A DNA stretch of 64,000 nt, taken from contig CAVQDO010000011.1 in the NCBI GenBank assembly GCA_963711255.1, forward strand, positions 1 through 64,000. The letters are read 5' to 3'. This stretch comes from GCA-2746365 sp963711255 (lineage in GTDB: Bacteria > Pseudomonadota > Gammaproteobacteria > SZUA-229). Position numbers and translations under genes: made by a program. A model generated the notes under the pieces. That model searched no databases. It was not told where the DNA came from and saw only the letters and a program-made list of their open reading frames with translations. This document shows positions 32,503 to 41,856 of the stretch, piece after piece. Every line of letters begins with the position of its first letter. The stretch's first letter is position 1.

Positions 32503-33648
32503 TTATTCGTTTTCCGCTGGGTTCTGGTAACGGAACTTGAGCTCAACGCGTGTGCCTTCATCGGGTTCGCTCTCAATTTTAAGTACCCCGCCGAGGTGCC
32601 TGGCCCTTTCTTTCATGATGGTTAGTCCCAGGTGGTCACCCTCGGAGCTGTGTATTTTTTGCTGGTCAAAACCCTTGCCATCGTTCTCAATTAACAGCCG
32701 AATATTGCCATCATCGTCACAACTTAGTAATACGCGAACGATATAGGCATTGGCGTGTTTTTTAATATTGGTCAGCGCTTCCTGAACGATACGGTAGGCG
32801 TTTAGCTCCATGTTGGAGGGCAGGGGCAACACCTGTTCATCACTTTGCAGCAGGATATGAATACCGGTCTCCTTACGGAATTTTTCGACCGCACGTTTAA
32901 CCGCCGGTACCAGCCCCTGCTGTTCAATGGGAACACGGCAATGTGCGATCAATTCACGTAAGTCAGTGGTGGCCTCATCAAGACCATGTTCAATGGACTC
33001 AATGGTTTTTATCGACATGAAATCGGCAACAGGCTGCAGGTTCTGATCCAGGATACGTACCTGGAAGCGCAACGAGGCTAATGTCTGTGCAAGTGAATCA
33101 TGCAGTTCGTTGGCAATGATATTGCGTTCGTCCTTGATAAGCTGGCGACGATTTTTCTGTTCGATATTGTCACGTTCAATAAATTCGCCAAGATGTGCGC
33201 CCAGTGACAGCAGCAGGTAGGCAAGTTCCTCTGTGATATCTATATCTTCTTCGACAAACAGGTTGATGACGCCCAGTGTCTGGATTTTAAAGCGGACGGG
33301 AATACAAAGCTGTTTTGGCGGCAGAGTGTCGATACCCAGTTTGTTTTTATGAATCTGGATTTCATCAATAGCATCGGTTTCAAAGCTGAACAGGTGGCCG
33401 TCTATGGGCGCGTGCTGAATGCTGTTAGCCTGGTCTTCGGTGATGCCAAAGTAGGCGATCAGGTTCATCAGGCCGTCATCGGTAATCAACTGAATTGAAG
33501 CGGCAGATGCATTGAAATGCTGCTTTAACAGAATCAGGAAATCATGAAGGATCTGTTTTTTGTCATTGGCTGAACCTAACGAGCTGGTAATTCGATAGAG
33601 CAGCGTTAATGATGAAAAACTCCATTCAAAAGTTGATTTTTCAGACAT
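32503..33648 (-). CDS. soluble NarX/NreB-like GAF sensor histidine kinase
   Basis: A 381-residue kinase without membrane helices. N-terminal GAF domain (about residues 20-165), a short coiled coil, the HisKA_3 dimerisation helix with phosphoacceptor His in IANELHDSLAQTLASL (about residue 180), and an ATPase domain with EALTNIKKHANA and LLIENDGKGF. The cytoplasmic GAF input suggests sensing of an internal small molecule or redox state. Starts 33 bp after dsrR in the same direction, so it is likely cotranscribed with the dsr operon. Confidence 0.9.
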   Translation of the reverse strand: MSEKSTFEWSFSSLTLLYRITSSLGSANDKKQILHDFLILLKQHFNASAASIQLITDDGLMNLIAYFGITEDQANSIQHAPIDGHLFSFETDAIDEIQIHKNKLGIDTLPPKQLCIPVRFKIQTLGVINLFVEEDIDITEELAYLLLSLGAHLGEFIERDNIEQKNRRQLIKDERNIIANELHDSLAQTLASLRFQVRILDQNLQPVADFMSIKTIESIEHGLDEATTDLRELIAHCRVPIEQQGLVPAVKRAVEKFRKETGIHILLQSDEQVLPLPSNMELNAYRIVQEALTNIKKHANAYIVRVLLSCDDDGNIRLLIENDGKGFDQQKIHSSEGDHLGLTIMKERARHLGGVLKIESEPDEGTRVELKFRYQNPAENE

Positions 33649-33681
33649 GGTTTTACTTAAGAATGGAGTGCTTGTGCCGGT

Positions 33682-33993
33682 TTATTCAGAAGGCGGTTTG
33701 TAATTGGGGTCGTTTGGATTAAGAAAGATAAACTGAAATTTATCAGGTTCAAGCTCAACGAAATCGATCGTTGTATCTTTCAGCAATTCGGCGCTGGTGG
33801 CAGAAACGATAATGTCGATATCATCAGCATTTACGGTTACATCATCTTCCTTGCTATCGTCAAAGCCCATACCGTAGTGAATGCTGTTGTCGTCATTACG
33901 TGAAGCTGCAATGCGCAGAGACATGCCCGCAGTTTTGCCCTGTTCGGCTGAAAGTTTAATTTGTGCAGCGGCTGCTGGAGTGATTGTTATCAT
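33682..33993 (-). CDS. dsrR: DsrR, A-type scaffold-like protein
   Basis: A 103-residue IscA/ErpA-like protein of the dsr operon. Fold elements ITITPAAAAQIKLSAEQ and MSLRIAASR are present, but it has no Cys at all, so it cannot hold an Fe-S cluster as IscA does. This matches DsrR, which is described as needed for dsr expression rather than cluster delivery. Directly after dsrN. Confidence 0.9.
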   Translation of the reverse strand: MITITPAAAAQIKLSAEQGKTAGMSLRIAASRNDDNSIHYGMGFDDSKEDDVTVNADDIDIIVSATSAELLKDTTIDFVELEPDKFQFIFLNPNDPNYKPPSE

Positions 33994-34028
33994 AGTATCT
34001 TGTTATTCGACTGTTTGTGATGCATTGG

Positions 34029-35450
34029 TTAACTGCCAGTATTCCTGCAGGTTCTGGCAAAGTCGATAAAACGTTTTGCCCAGGGGTTATTTTTTGTATT
34101 GCGCTGGTGAGTATAGTTGGCTAATAGATTTTTATAAATATAACCATCAGACTTACCATTAATACCTGTACCACGTTTTATCTGGTAGGCAAATTTAACA
34201 TTTTTCCCGTCTTTATTGAAGTCATCATGATCAAAGCGTGAGTAATGAAATTCATGGGCGTTGATAATATCAGCAGAGCGACCTGGCCACAGGCTGTGTT
34301 CTGTTTCCTGAAGTTGCACATAGCCTCTGCCCTGGGGGCGTTTTTCCATGATGATATGGGTATCAATACAGCCGACCATGAGGCATTTTTCAGTATCGGT
34401 ACCAGCGTTCTGCTGCCATTCGATCGAGTGTGCAAGGTACATTAAGCCGCCGCATTCAGCGTAAGCAGGCAGACCGTTATCGATGGCCTGCTTTATCTGC
34501 GTCCGCATAGCCGTATTGGCTTCAAGCTGTTTCATGTGGGTTTCGGGAAAGCCGCCACCGATAAACAGAGCGTCGATCTGCGGTAGCTCACTGTCGAGGC
34601 AGGGGTCAATCTCGATAATCTCTGCTCCGGCCTGTTGCAGTGCCTGCAGGTCATCCGGGTAGTAGAAACCAAATGCTGAACAGCGTACCAGCCCCAGTTT
34701 AATATCTTTTTCGACTGCTGGATGAGTATGAGTCTGGATATTACTAGCGGTTACAGCCAACTCGGGAGCCTGTCGCGCAATGTTTAATACAGCATCCAGG
34801 TCAACCTGTTCCTTCACGGCTTCGGCAAGCAGGGCTATTTTCTGTGTGCAGAACGGGTCTTCATGGCCAGGAACGAGGCCTAAATGCCGTTCATCGATAT
34901 TAAAGCGTTTATCGCTATGTATGGCTCCAACCACATCCACATCAGTGTAGTGCTCAATAACACTGCGCAGTTTGGTTTCGTGGCGCGAGCCGCCGAGCTG
35001 GTTGAGAATGACGCCCTTAATTGAGACGTTTTTATCAAATGCCTGGTAGCCAAGAATTAATGGTGCGATACCGCGAGTCATGCCGCGTGCGCTTAATACC
35101 AGTATCACCGGTGTTTCTGTCAGCGTAGCAAGGGCGGCATTGCTGTTGCTGCCATCAAGATCAAGACCATCATACAGCCCCTTGTTGCCTTCGATGAGTG
35201 TGACGTCGGCATCAGCAGATTTTTCCTGTATCAGGGAAAGGATCTCGTCGCGCTCCATGGTGTAAAAATCGAGGTTGTAACAATCTCGTCCGGTAGCCTG
35301 TGCCAGCCAGTAGGGGTCGATATAGTCAGGGCCTTTCTTAAAGCTCTGCACCGTTAGAGAACGCTGTTTTAACGCAGCACAAAGACCTATGCTGACAGTT
35401 GTTTTGCCAGATGATTTATGTGCGGCGGAAATGAATATGCGTGATGACAT
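34029..35450 (-). CDS. dsrN: DsrN, siro(haem)amide synthase (CobB/CbiA-type)
   Basis: Glutamine-dependent amidase, proposed to convert sirohaem to its amide for DsrAB. Domain 1 is a P-loop dethiobiotin synthetase-like fold (AAHKSSGKTTVSIGLCAAL, residues 8-26). Domain 2 is a class I glutamine amidotransferase with GGGFPETH and the nucleophile Cys in PAYAECGGLMYLA. 473 residues, normal for the family. The start overlaps no neighbour. A palindromic repeat lies between it and dsrP. Being in the dsr operon separates it from the B12-pathway enzymes. Confidence 0.93.
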   Translation of the reverse strand: MSSRIFISAAHKSSGKTTVSIGLCAALKQRSLTVQSFKKGPDYIDPYWLAQATGRDCYNLDFYTMERDEILSLIQEKSADADVTLIEGNKGLYDGLDLDGSNSNAALATLTETPVILVLSARGMTRGIAPLILGYQAFDKNVSIKGVILNQLGGSRHETKLRSVIEHYTDVDVVGAIHSDKRFNIDERHLGLVPGHEDPFCTQKIALLAEAVKEQVDLDAVLNIARQAPELAVTASNIQTHTHPAVEKDIKLGLVRCSAFGFYYPDDLQALQQAGAEIIEIDPCLDSELPQIDALFIGGGFPETHMKQLEANTAMRTQIKQAIDNGLPAYAECGGLMYLAHSIEWQQNAGTDTEKCLMVGCIDTHIIMEKRPQGRGYVQLQETEHSLWPGRSADIINAHEFHYSRFDHDDFNKDGKNVKFAYQIKRGTGINGKSDGYIYKNLLANYTHQRNTKNNPWAKRFIDFARTCRNTGS

Positions 35451-35523
35451 GGTCGAGGATTATAGCTTACTAGTTCGCGCGTGTGATACCGAACAGAAGA
35501 GCGTATAAGAATAGAATATTTAG

Positions 35524-35593
35524 TCCACAGATGAACGCAGATAAACACAGATGTTTGAAGCAAAAAAGTTATTTATCTGCGTTTATCTGTGGA
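35524..35593. repeat. palindromic repeat between dsrP and dsrN
   Basis: Arms ccacagatgaacgcagataaacacagat and atctgcgtttatctgtgg, imperfect. A variant resembling family B in architecture. As a transcript it would form a hairpin just after dsrP. Confidence 0.65.
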
Positions 35594-35609
35594 TAATATG
35601 TTTCTTGCT

Positions 35610-36821
35610 CTATTTAGCTGAATGATGAGGGTCTGCAACGCTGTCAGCCAGTGACTCAGGCAGGAAGCGTAAAACTTTAAGCGCAAATACAACAATAAAC
35701 AGCGACATAGCAACACCGCCCAGACCAAGCATTATTTCAGGCAGGCTAGGTGTGTAGCTGTTAACAACACCATCATAGAATGAACTGCTTACTTCATAGC
35801 CCGGGAATATTTCCAGTGGGTATGCCTGGCCAGCAATCAATATGGTGTATATTTTTGACAGGCCACCGATGATAACCAGTGAGCAGATCAGGCCTAATGT
35901 GGTGCGGCAGTTCTTAACACCGGGTGCATAAATTAGTGCCAGAGGTATCAGGCCGCCCAGGATGACTTCGCCAACCCAGAATACGGTAGTAAAGATACCA
36001 CCTTCAAGCAGCAGGAATTTTTCAACTTCATGATGCTGAGTCGCGTACAGGTTGGTTACGTGATAAACCGCTGTGAAATAAAGCACTGAAGCAACAAAAA
36101 CACCCAGCAGGTTACGCAGACGGTTTACTACGGCATCACCCAGTTCCATACCGGTCCATTTGTATGTGGCCATAAGCACCAGCAGGAAAATTGCCAGGCC
36201 AAATGAGAATGACATGATGATGAACATAGGCGCCATCAGGGCAGCATCATAAGCAGAACGGGCAACCAGGAAACCGAAGATAGAACCGGTACCAGTGGTA
36301 AGGATCAGACGCCAGATAAAAGCAGAGAAACCAGCATATTTCTTAAATTTGTAAACATTGTGATCCATCATGGTCCACAGGTAAGCGCCAACAAAAGCAA
36401 AGAAACCGGTGTATAAAATGATGTTCCAGGCAAAGATCGACTTGAAGTTGTAATAGGTCATCGCAATAATCAGACGGTCAGGACGGCCTAAATCAAGCAA
36501 CAATACAACCAGGCCGCCAGCCAGCAGGGCAATTGCCAGCAGGGCTGATAAACGTGCCATTGGCTCGTACATTTTCTTTCTGAACACCGAGGCGATCGAA
36601 GCAACGTTTAGTGCGCCAGATGCAGCAACAATAAGGAAAATAGCAAATACGTGCGGCATACCCCAGACGATCTGGTTGGTCATACCTGTTACATAATGGC
36701 CTTCATGCTCCATGTAAAATACAGATGCAAGGGCAAGTAACATGATCAGTCCTAATCCGCCAAGTAATGCGAAATAAGGCAGGCTTTTACCTTCTACAGA
36801 GGTGTATTCTATTTTACTCAT
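35610..36821 (-). CDS. dsrP: DsrP, NrfD-like integral membrane subunit
   Basis: Quinone-interacting membrane subunit of the DsrMKJOP complex, 403 residues with about ten helices (for example LGLIMLLALASVFYM, ALLAIALLAGGLVVLLL, IFLLVLMATYKW). NrfD/PsrC-type with no cofactor motif. Together with the ferredoxin DsrO and cytochrome DsrJ it forms the periplasmic side module. Follows dsrO with normal operon spacing (about 49 bp). Confidence 0.94.
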   Translation of the reverse strand: MSKIEYTSVEGKSLPYFALLGGLGLIMLLALASVFYMEHEGHYVTGMTNQIVWGMPHVFAIFLIVAASGALNVASIASVFRKKMYEPMARLSALLAIALLAGGLVVLLLDLGRPDRLIIAMTYYNFKSIFAWNIILYTGFFAFVGAYLWTMMDHNVYKFKKYAGFSAFIWRLILTTGTGSIFGFLVARSAYDAALMAPMFIIMSFSFGLAIFLLVLMATYKWTGMELGDAVVNRLRNLLGVFVASVLYFTAVYHVTNLYATQHHEVEKFLLLEGGIFTTVFWVGEVILGGLIPLALIYAPGVKNCRTTLGLICSLVIIGGLSKIYTILIAGQAYPLEIFPGYEVSSSFYDGVVNSYTPSLPEIMLGLGGVAMSLFIVVFALKVLRFLPESLADSVADPHHSAK

Positions 36822-36870
36822 TATAATCTCTTATTCATCAGGCTTATTTTTGCCGAGTAATCGTTTAGAC

Positions 36871-37656
36871 CTATATATTCTGGTAGCGAACGCCAGTATT
36901 TAGTGCAAGGTCAGGACGAAGTTGTTTGCCACCACGGTTTTTCAGTTCAATCGAGATTTCACTGTCCGGGTTATTTAGATCACCAAATATCATTGCGTTG
37001 TGATTTTCTGCAGAACAGGCTTCAACACAGGCAGGAATACCACCGTTGTCGATACGTGTTACACACATGGTGCAGGATTCAACCGTGCCTTTACCGCGCG
37101 GTGCAGTTAGTTTCTGGTTCTCTACATTTTCATGTACAAATGAGCGTGCTTTATAGGGGCAGGCCATCATGCAATAGCGACAACCGATACAAATGTGTTT
37201 GTCGACCAGTGCAATACCATCAGCGCGAACGAATGATGCACCGGTAGGACATACATCGACACAGGGTGCAGTTTCACAGTGCTGGCACATCAAGGGCAAT
37301 GACAGTTCATGACCTGTTGATTTTTCTTTTAATGTAACTTTCCGAATGTACTGTGTATCTGTCGCAGGACGACCATGTCCAACCAGCCCATTTTCTTTAT
37401 TACAGGCATCGACACAGTCAGTGCAGCCATTCGCACATTTTGCAGTATCAATTAACATGCCCCAGCGATTTTTGCTGCTGACAGGCTCATCATTTGCTTT
37501 AGTCGATGTTCCACCTGTTGCCGCCTGTGCTGTTGTGTGTAATAGAACACCAGGCGCAATAGTAACGGTACCCGCAATAGCGGCTTTCGATAAAAAGTCA
37601 CGTCTTGAATTGTTTACTGCTGTTTCATCTGAAGTTTTGTTCATAGAGTCAGTCAT
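36871..37656 (-). CDS. dsrO: DsrO, periplasmic 4Fe-4S ferredoxin
   Basis: Electron-transfer subunit of DsrMKJOP. The Tat signal is SRRDFLSKAAIAG near residue 18. Cys clusters: CANGCTDCVDAC, CQHCETAPCVDVCPTG, CIGCRYCMMACPYK and CTMCVTRIDNGGIPACVEAC, enough for four [4Fe-4S] centres, as in the NrfC/PsrB family. Its ATG overlaps the dsrJ stop (TAATG), so the two are coupled. Confidence 0.95.
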   Translation of the reverse strand: MTDSMNKTSDETAVNNSRRDFLSKAAIAGTVTIAPGVLLHTTAQAATGGTSTKANDEPVSSKNRWGMLIDTAKCANGCTDCVDACNKENGLVGHGRPATDTQYIRKVTLKEKSTGHELSLPLMCQHCETAPCVDVCPTGASFVRADGIALVDKHICIGCRYCMMACPYKARSFVHENVENQKLTAPRGKGTVESCTMCVTRIDNGGIPACVEACSAENHNAMIFGDLNNPDSEISIELKNRGGKQLRPDLALNTGVRYQNI

Positions 37657-38120
37657 TACTTGTTAACTCCTTCATCTGCTTTGCTGTTAGTAACAAGCGT
37701 CTGTTGAAGTTGTTGTCTAATTGACGAGGTATGATCTGCACGTTTAATAAACTTTTGCGGACGATCAGCATGACACTGGAAACAGTCAATTTGCACAGAA
37801 GCATATTGATGGCAAGCGTTACAGAAGTGCTCTTTGCTATCAATGCCAGCTATCTCACCGTTTTCATTTGGCTCAACATGACAATCGATACAGGCGGCAA
37901 GGCTGCCTGGTTCATTGCGAATGCCTCCATACATGGTTTCATCACGCTCATGAAGTATGTAGTTCATGTGATTTCTACGCATTTCATCTTCCGGTTGAAT
38001 GCATTTTAAGCTTTCATCCGTGGGTTCATGAATCGTAGGGAAGGGCGTTTCTGCCAGTGCCGAATTCGACATTAGCGTGAAGCCAATCAATACATATATT
38101 AAACGTAAAAATCTTGTCAT
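37656..38120 (-). CDS. dsrJ: DsrJ, triheme cytochrome c
   Basis: Small periplasmic cytochrome of 154 residues with an uncleaved or cleaved signal segment (FLRLIYVLIGFTLMSNSALA). It has exactly three c-type haem sites: CIDCH, CNACH and CFQCH. The extra Cys in EPTDESLKCIQPE is at the place expected for the unusual His/Cys haem ligand of DsrJ. Part of DsrMKJOP. Confidence 0.94.
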   Translation of the reverse strand: MTRFLRLIYVLIGFTLMSNSALAETPFPTIHEPTDESLKCIQPEDEMRRNHMNYILHERDETMYGGIRNEPGSLAACIDCHVEPNENGEIAGIDSKEHFCNACHQYASVQIDCFQCHADRPQKFIKRADHTSSIRQQLQQTLVTNSKADEGVNK

Positions 38121-38160
38121 CAGATTACCTGTTTTTTTATATCTGTAATAAACAGTTATG

Positions 38161-38186
38161 TAGGAGCGGAATAAATTCCGCTCCTA
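38161..38186. repeat. 26-bp palindrome between dsrL and dsrJ
   Basis: taggagcggaat/attccgctccta: a perfect 12-bp stem with a two-base loop. A half copy (attccgctcctacgtt) lies at 18293-18308 beside the phosphoesterase gene, so it is a dispersed element. It may act as an mRNA stabiliser or partial terminator in the dsr transcript. Confidence 0.7.
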
Positions 38187-38199
38187 CGTTAACTATTAT

Positions 38200-40173
38200 T
38201 TATGCAACACCTAATGCCATATCGATGTAACCAGTAGGGCATACATCAGAACAGATGTGACAACCGATACATTTAGTGTAGTCAGTGTCTACGTAACGAC
38301 CCAGGGTTTTGCTGTCTTTCTTAACACGGAAGACGGCATCCTGAGGGCAGTAGATAACACAGTTATCACACTCGAAACACATACCACAGCTCATGCAGCG
38401 ACCGGCTTCAGCAACGGCTTTTTCCTCTTCCAGGCTGATCTGGCGCTCTGCAAAGTGACCTAATACTTCGTCAGACGATGGTACGTCGGTGTCACGTAAG
38501 TTACGCTCTTCATACTCAAAATGTCCCAGGAATAACTCATCAGCTGAGATGATTTCCTGCTCTGAACGGTCTTCGAAGTTATGAATTGCGTAGTTGTTGC
38601 TGTCAGTACCGCGCTGTCCATCTTCTTTGTGTTCGTTTGCATCATAAGCATCAACATTTAAGCCAGCTTCAACTAACTTGTCAGTAAGATCGAAGTGATG
38701 AACGTCAACTTTAGGACGTTTTTTCATTGTAATGTTGTTGAAATCGTTCTCGATAGTTTCAGAAACGATATAAGCCTGGCCAATCGCTGTGGTCAACAGG
38801 TGAGGACGAACAATATCGCCACAGACGTAGTGGTTAGGCTTGCCTGGTACACGGAACAGGTTGTCAGCGTCCATCAGGTTACGACCATTGTTGAAATCTT
38901 CAACACCGGTTAAGTCACCACCCTGGCCAATCGCAGCAACAATGATGTCTGCTTCAACGGTATATTCTTTACCGCCTTCTACAGCAACAGGTGCATTGTT
39001 TTCCCAGGTAGAGTCAACAAATTTCATACCGGTAGCACGGCCATCGGCATCACGAATAAGCTCGACAGGCATTACTTCGTTCATGATGTTAACGCCTTCG
39101 ATAGTCGCGTCTTCAACTTCGTGCTGTGCAGCAGTCATTTCTTCTTTCTTGAACAGAGCTGTCAATGTAACCTGTTCACAAGGAATGTTTTTAGAAGAAT
39201 CGTGACCAGCGTGCGACACTTCACCGTTAACAACTGCTTCAGGTGTTTCGGTAGAAGCAGGCGATGTGCCGATGCGACGTGATACAGATACAACATCGAT
39301 AGAAGTATCACCACCACCAATACACAGTACTTTTTTACCGGTGTATTTCATTTCACCCTTGTTGAATTGCTCAAGGAATTGAACCGCAGATACACAGTTT
39401 GGAGTTTCTTCCCAGCCTTCCAGGGGAACGCCACGACCAGTCCAGCAACCTAATGCCCATAAAACCGCATCGAATTCTTTTTCTACGTCGGCAAGTTCAA
39501 CATCACGACCTACGCGAGTGTTCATGCGAGTTTCGATGTGGCCCATGTCAAGGATACGCTGACATTCGTTGTCCAGGAAATCACGTGGTGTACGGTAGCC
39601 AGGGATACCGTAACGCATCATGCCGCCTAACTCAGAGTGATCATCAAAGATTGTAGAAGCGATACCTTTGCGGCGAAGCTGGTAAGCAGCGGCCATACCT
39701 GCAGGACCACCACCGATGATGGCAACTTTCTTGCCGGTCATCTCAGCGCTGTTATCAAACTTGAAACCTTCTTTAAATGCAGTATCACCGATGTATTGCT
39801 CAACCGAGTTAATACCAACGAAGTCTTCTACGTTGTTACGGTTACAACCAGTTTCACAAGGTGCTGGACAGACACGACCCATCATTGAAGGGAATGGGTT
39901 AGCATCAGTGGAGCGACGGAACGCATATTCCTGCATAGAAACACCTTCTGGAGGTAATTCGATGCCACGAACAATGTCTAACCAGCCACGAATATCTTCG
40001 CCTGATGGGCAGCTGCCCTGACAAGGCGGAGTACGATGTACATAAGTAGGACATTTATATGTCGTATCTTCATTAAAAATTTGTTCGCCGAAATTCTTTA
40101 CTTTGAAATCGCCGTCTTCAAATTTCCTGAAGGTTAACTTATTGTCTTGCATATCTTGTTTCGAAGTGGCCAT
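38200..40173 (-). CDS. dsrL: DsrL, NAD(P)H-linked iron-sulfur flavoprotein
   Basis: Oxidoreductase of 657 residues that takes electrons from DsrAB and reduces NAD(P)+. N-terminal Cys-rich segment (CPTYVHRTPPCQGSCPSGEDIR and VCPAPCETGCNR) as in glutamate synthase small subunits, an FAD site (IIGGGPAGMAAAYQL), a second dinucleotide site (CIGGGDTSIDV), then two C-terminal ferredoxin motifs (CMSCGMCFECDNCVIYCP and CIGCHICSDVCP). A long linker before the ferredoxin part is typical of oxidative-type DsrL. Followed by a palindrome before dsrJ. Confidence 0.95.
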   Translation of the reverse strand: MATSKQDMQDNKLTFRKFEDGDFKVKNFGEQIFNEDTTYKCPTYVHRTPPCQGSCPSGEDIRGWLDIVRGIELPPEGVSMQEYAFRRSTDANPFPSMMGRVCPAPCETGCNRNNVEDFVGINSVEQYIGDTAFKEGFKFDNSAEMTGKKVAIIGGGPAGMAAAYQLRRKGIASTIFDDHSELGGMMRYGIPGYRTPRDFLDNECQRILDMGHIETRMNTRVGRDVELADVEKEFDAVLWALGCWTGRGVPLEGWEETPNCVSAVQFLEQFNKGEMKYTGKKVLCIGGGDTSIDVVSVSRRIGTSPASTETPEAVVNGEVSHAGHDSSKNIPCEQVTLTALFKKEEMTAAQHEVEDATIEGVNIMNEVMPVELIRDADGRATGMKFVDSTWENNAPVAVEGGKEYTVEADIIVAAIGQGGDLTGVEDFNNGRNLMDADNLFRVPGKPNHYVCGDIVRPHLLTTAIGQAYIVSETIENDFNNITMKKRPKVDVHHFDLTDKLVEAGLNVDAYDANEHKEDGQRGTDSNNYAIHNFEDRSEQEIISADELFLGHFEYEERNLRDTDVPSSDEVLGHFAERQISLEEEKAVAEAGRCMSCGMCFECDNCVIYCPQDAVFRVKKDSKTLGRYVDTDYTKCIGCHICSDVCPTGYIDMALGVA

Positions 40174-40275
40174 GCCAGCTCTCCTGTTGCTTTACCCGGG
40201 TATATTGCCCTGGCGTGTGTCAATAAATACGTGTTATAAAACTTTTAAACTTTTCTATCCGGCGAATGTATTACA

Positions 40276-41820
40276 TTAAGCCGCTTCATCGGTGTCGTCG
40301 CTGTCTCCAGCTTCTTCACCTTGTCCTTCTAATATGATTGCGTTGCTCACTAACTGGTGAACACTTACAATCTGGTCCATAGTCATGCCGTAATAAGGCA
40401 GGACTTTTGTAAACTGTGATTTACAGATGGCGCATATCGCTGCCATATGTGTAACACCATGATCTGTAGTAACGTTCTTAAGGGCTTCCATACGTGGCTG
40501 AGCGCCCTTGATACGTAATTCCATCAGGTCGTCTGTTAATAGACCGCCACCGCCACCGCAGCAGAATGTCTGGTCATGAATCGTGTCGGCAGACATGTCA
40601 TGGAAATTATTACAAACAGCCTTGATCACCTCGCGTGGTGTTGTGAACTGGCTTCCCGGTGTTTCACCGATGCGTGAAGCACGCGCGATGTTACATGAAT
40701 CGTGGAAGGTCAGTGTCATGTGATCATTTTCTGTTTTGTCGATGTTCAGAATATTGCGATCCAGACAGTCCTTGGTAAATTCAAGAATATGCTGTGGAAT
40801 AGGGTAGTTCTGATCCAGGAAATCCCATGGTCCAGCCAGTGTGTTCAGGTGGTTGTAAGCAACGCGCCATGCGTGGCCGCACTCACCGAATACCAGGCGT
40901 TTAACACCAAGGTCTTTGGCTGCATCACGAATACGCAGTGAAATCTCACGCATATGCTCGTAACTACCAATGAATAAACCAAAGTTCGCCGCTTCTGACG
41001 CTTTTGAACTCATTGTCCAGGTAACACCTGCTGCGTGGAATACTTTTCCGTAGCCGATTAAACCATCGATATGAGGCTCGGCGAAGAAATCAGCGGAAGG
41101 CGTAACCAGCAATATTTCTGCGCCTTTTTCATCAAGCGGGAAACGAACCTTAATACCAATGTCATCTTCAACTTCTTCTTCCAGACCTTCAAGTGTGTCA
41201 ACCAGGGCTGGCTCAGGCAGACCAAGATTGTTACCAATCTTGTGTACTTTAGGAATAATCTGGTTAGAGTATTTCTGTCCCATGCCGATCATGGCCAGCA
41301 TGTCACGAGCCGCCATGGTTACTTCGGCAGTATCAATACCAAACGGGCAGAATACGGCACAGCGACGACACTCAGAACACTGGTGATAGTAGCTGTACAT
41401 ATCTTTAATAACTTCTTCAGATAAATCAACCGCACCGACCAGCTTAGGGAAGTATTTACCGGCGAAAGTAAAGTAACGGCGATAAACCTTACGCAGCAGA
41501 TCCTGGCGTGCCACAGGCATGTTCTTTGGATCGGCTGTACCGATGTAGTAATGACATTTATCAGTGCAGGCACCACATTTAACACAGGTGTCCATGAATA
41601 CCTGTAAAGAACGGTATTTGCCGAGTTTTTCTTTCATCAACCCGAGGAATTTTTCTTGCCAGCCATCGATCAACTGGCCCGTTTCTTCTGCAACAGGAAA
41701 TCCCATATCTTTCTGGAATTCTTCACCAGCAACAAAAGGTGAGCTGTGCGCCATTGCACCTTCCATAACAGATGGAATGATGGGGAACTCGTGCGTTTCT
41801 GGTATTTCGTAATCAGCCAT
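40276..41820 (-). CDS. dsrK: DsrK, HdrD-like catalytic subunit
   Basis: Cytoplasmic-side subunit of DsrMKJOP, thought to oxidise or reduce the DsrC trisulfide or thiols. Two [4Fe-4S] sites (CVKCGACTDKCHYY and CSECRRCAVFCPFG) and CCG-domain motifs (FHDSCNIAR, FCCGGGGG, CAICKSQF) for the special catalytic cluster. 514 residues. Starts after dsrM with normal spacing. A Glu/Asp-rich tail (EEAGDSDDTDEAA) is present. Confidence 0.95.
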   Translation of the reverse strand: MADYEIPETHEFPIIPSVMEGAMAHSSPFVAGEEFQKDMGFPVAEETGQLIDGWQEKFLGLMKEKLGKYRSLQVFMDTCVKCGACTDKCHYYIGTADPKNMPVARQDLLRKVYRRYFTFAGKYFPKLVGAVDLSEEVIKDMYSYYHQCSECRRCAVFCPFGIDTAEVTMAARDMLAMIGMGQKYSNQIIPKVHKIGNNLGLPEPALVDTLEGLEEEVEDDIGIKVRFPLDEKGAEILLVTPSADFFAEPHIDGLIGYGKVFHAAGVTWTMSSKASEAANFGLFIGSYEHMREISLRIRDAAKDLGVKRLVFGECGHAWRVAYNHLNTLAGPWDFLDQNYPIPQHILEFTKDCLDRNILNIDKTENDHMTLTFHDSCNIARASRIGETPGSQFTTPREVIKAVCNNFHDMSADTIHDQTFCCGGGGGLLTDDLMELRIKGAQPRMEALKNVTTDHGVTHMAAICAICKSQFTKVLPYYGMTMDQIVSVHQLVSNAIILEGQGEEAGDSDDTDEAA

Positions 41821-41856
41821 TATTTTTTTCCAGTATTATTCCTGTTCTAATAATTA

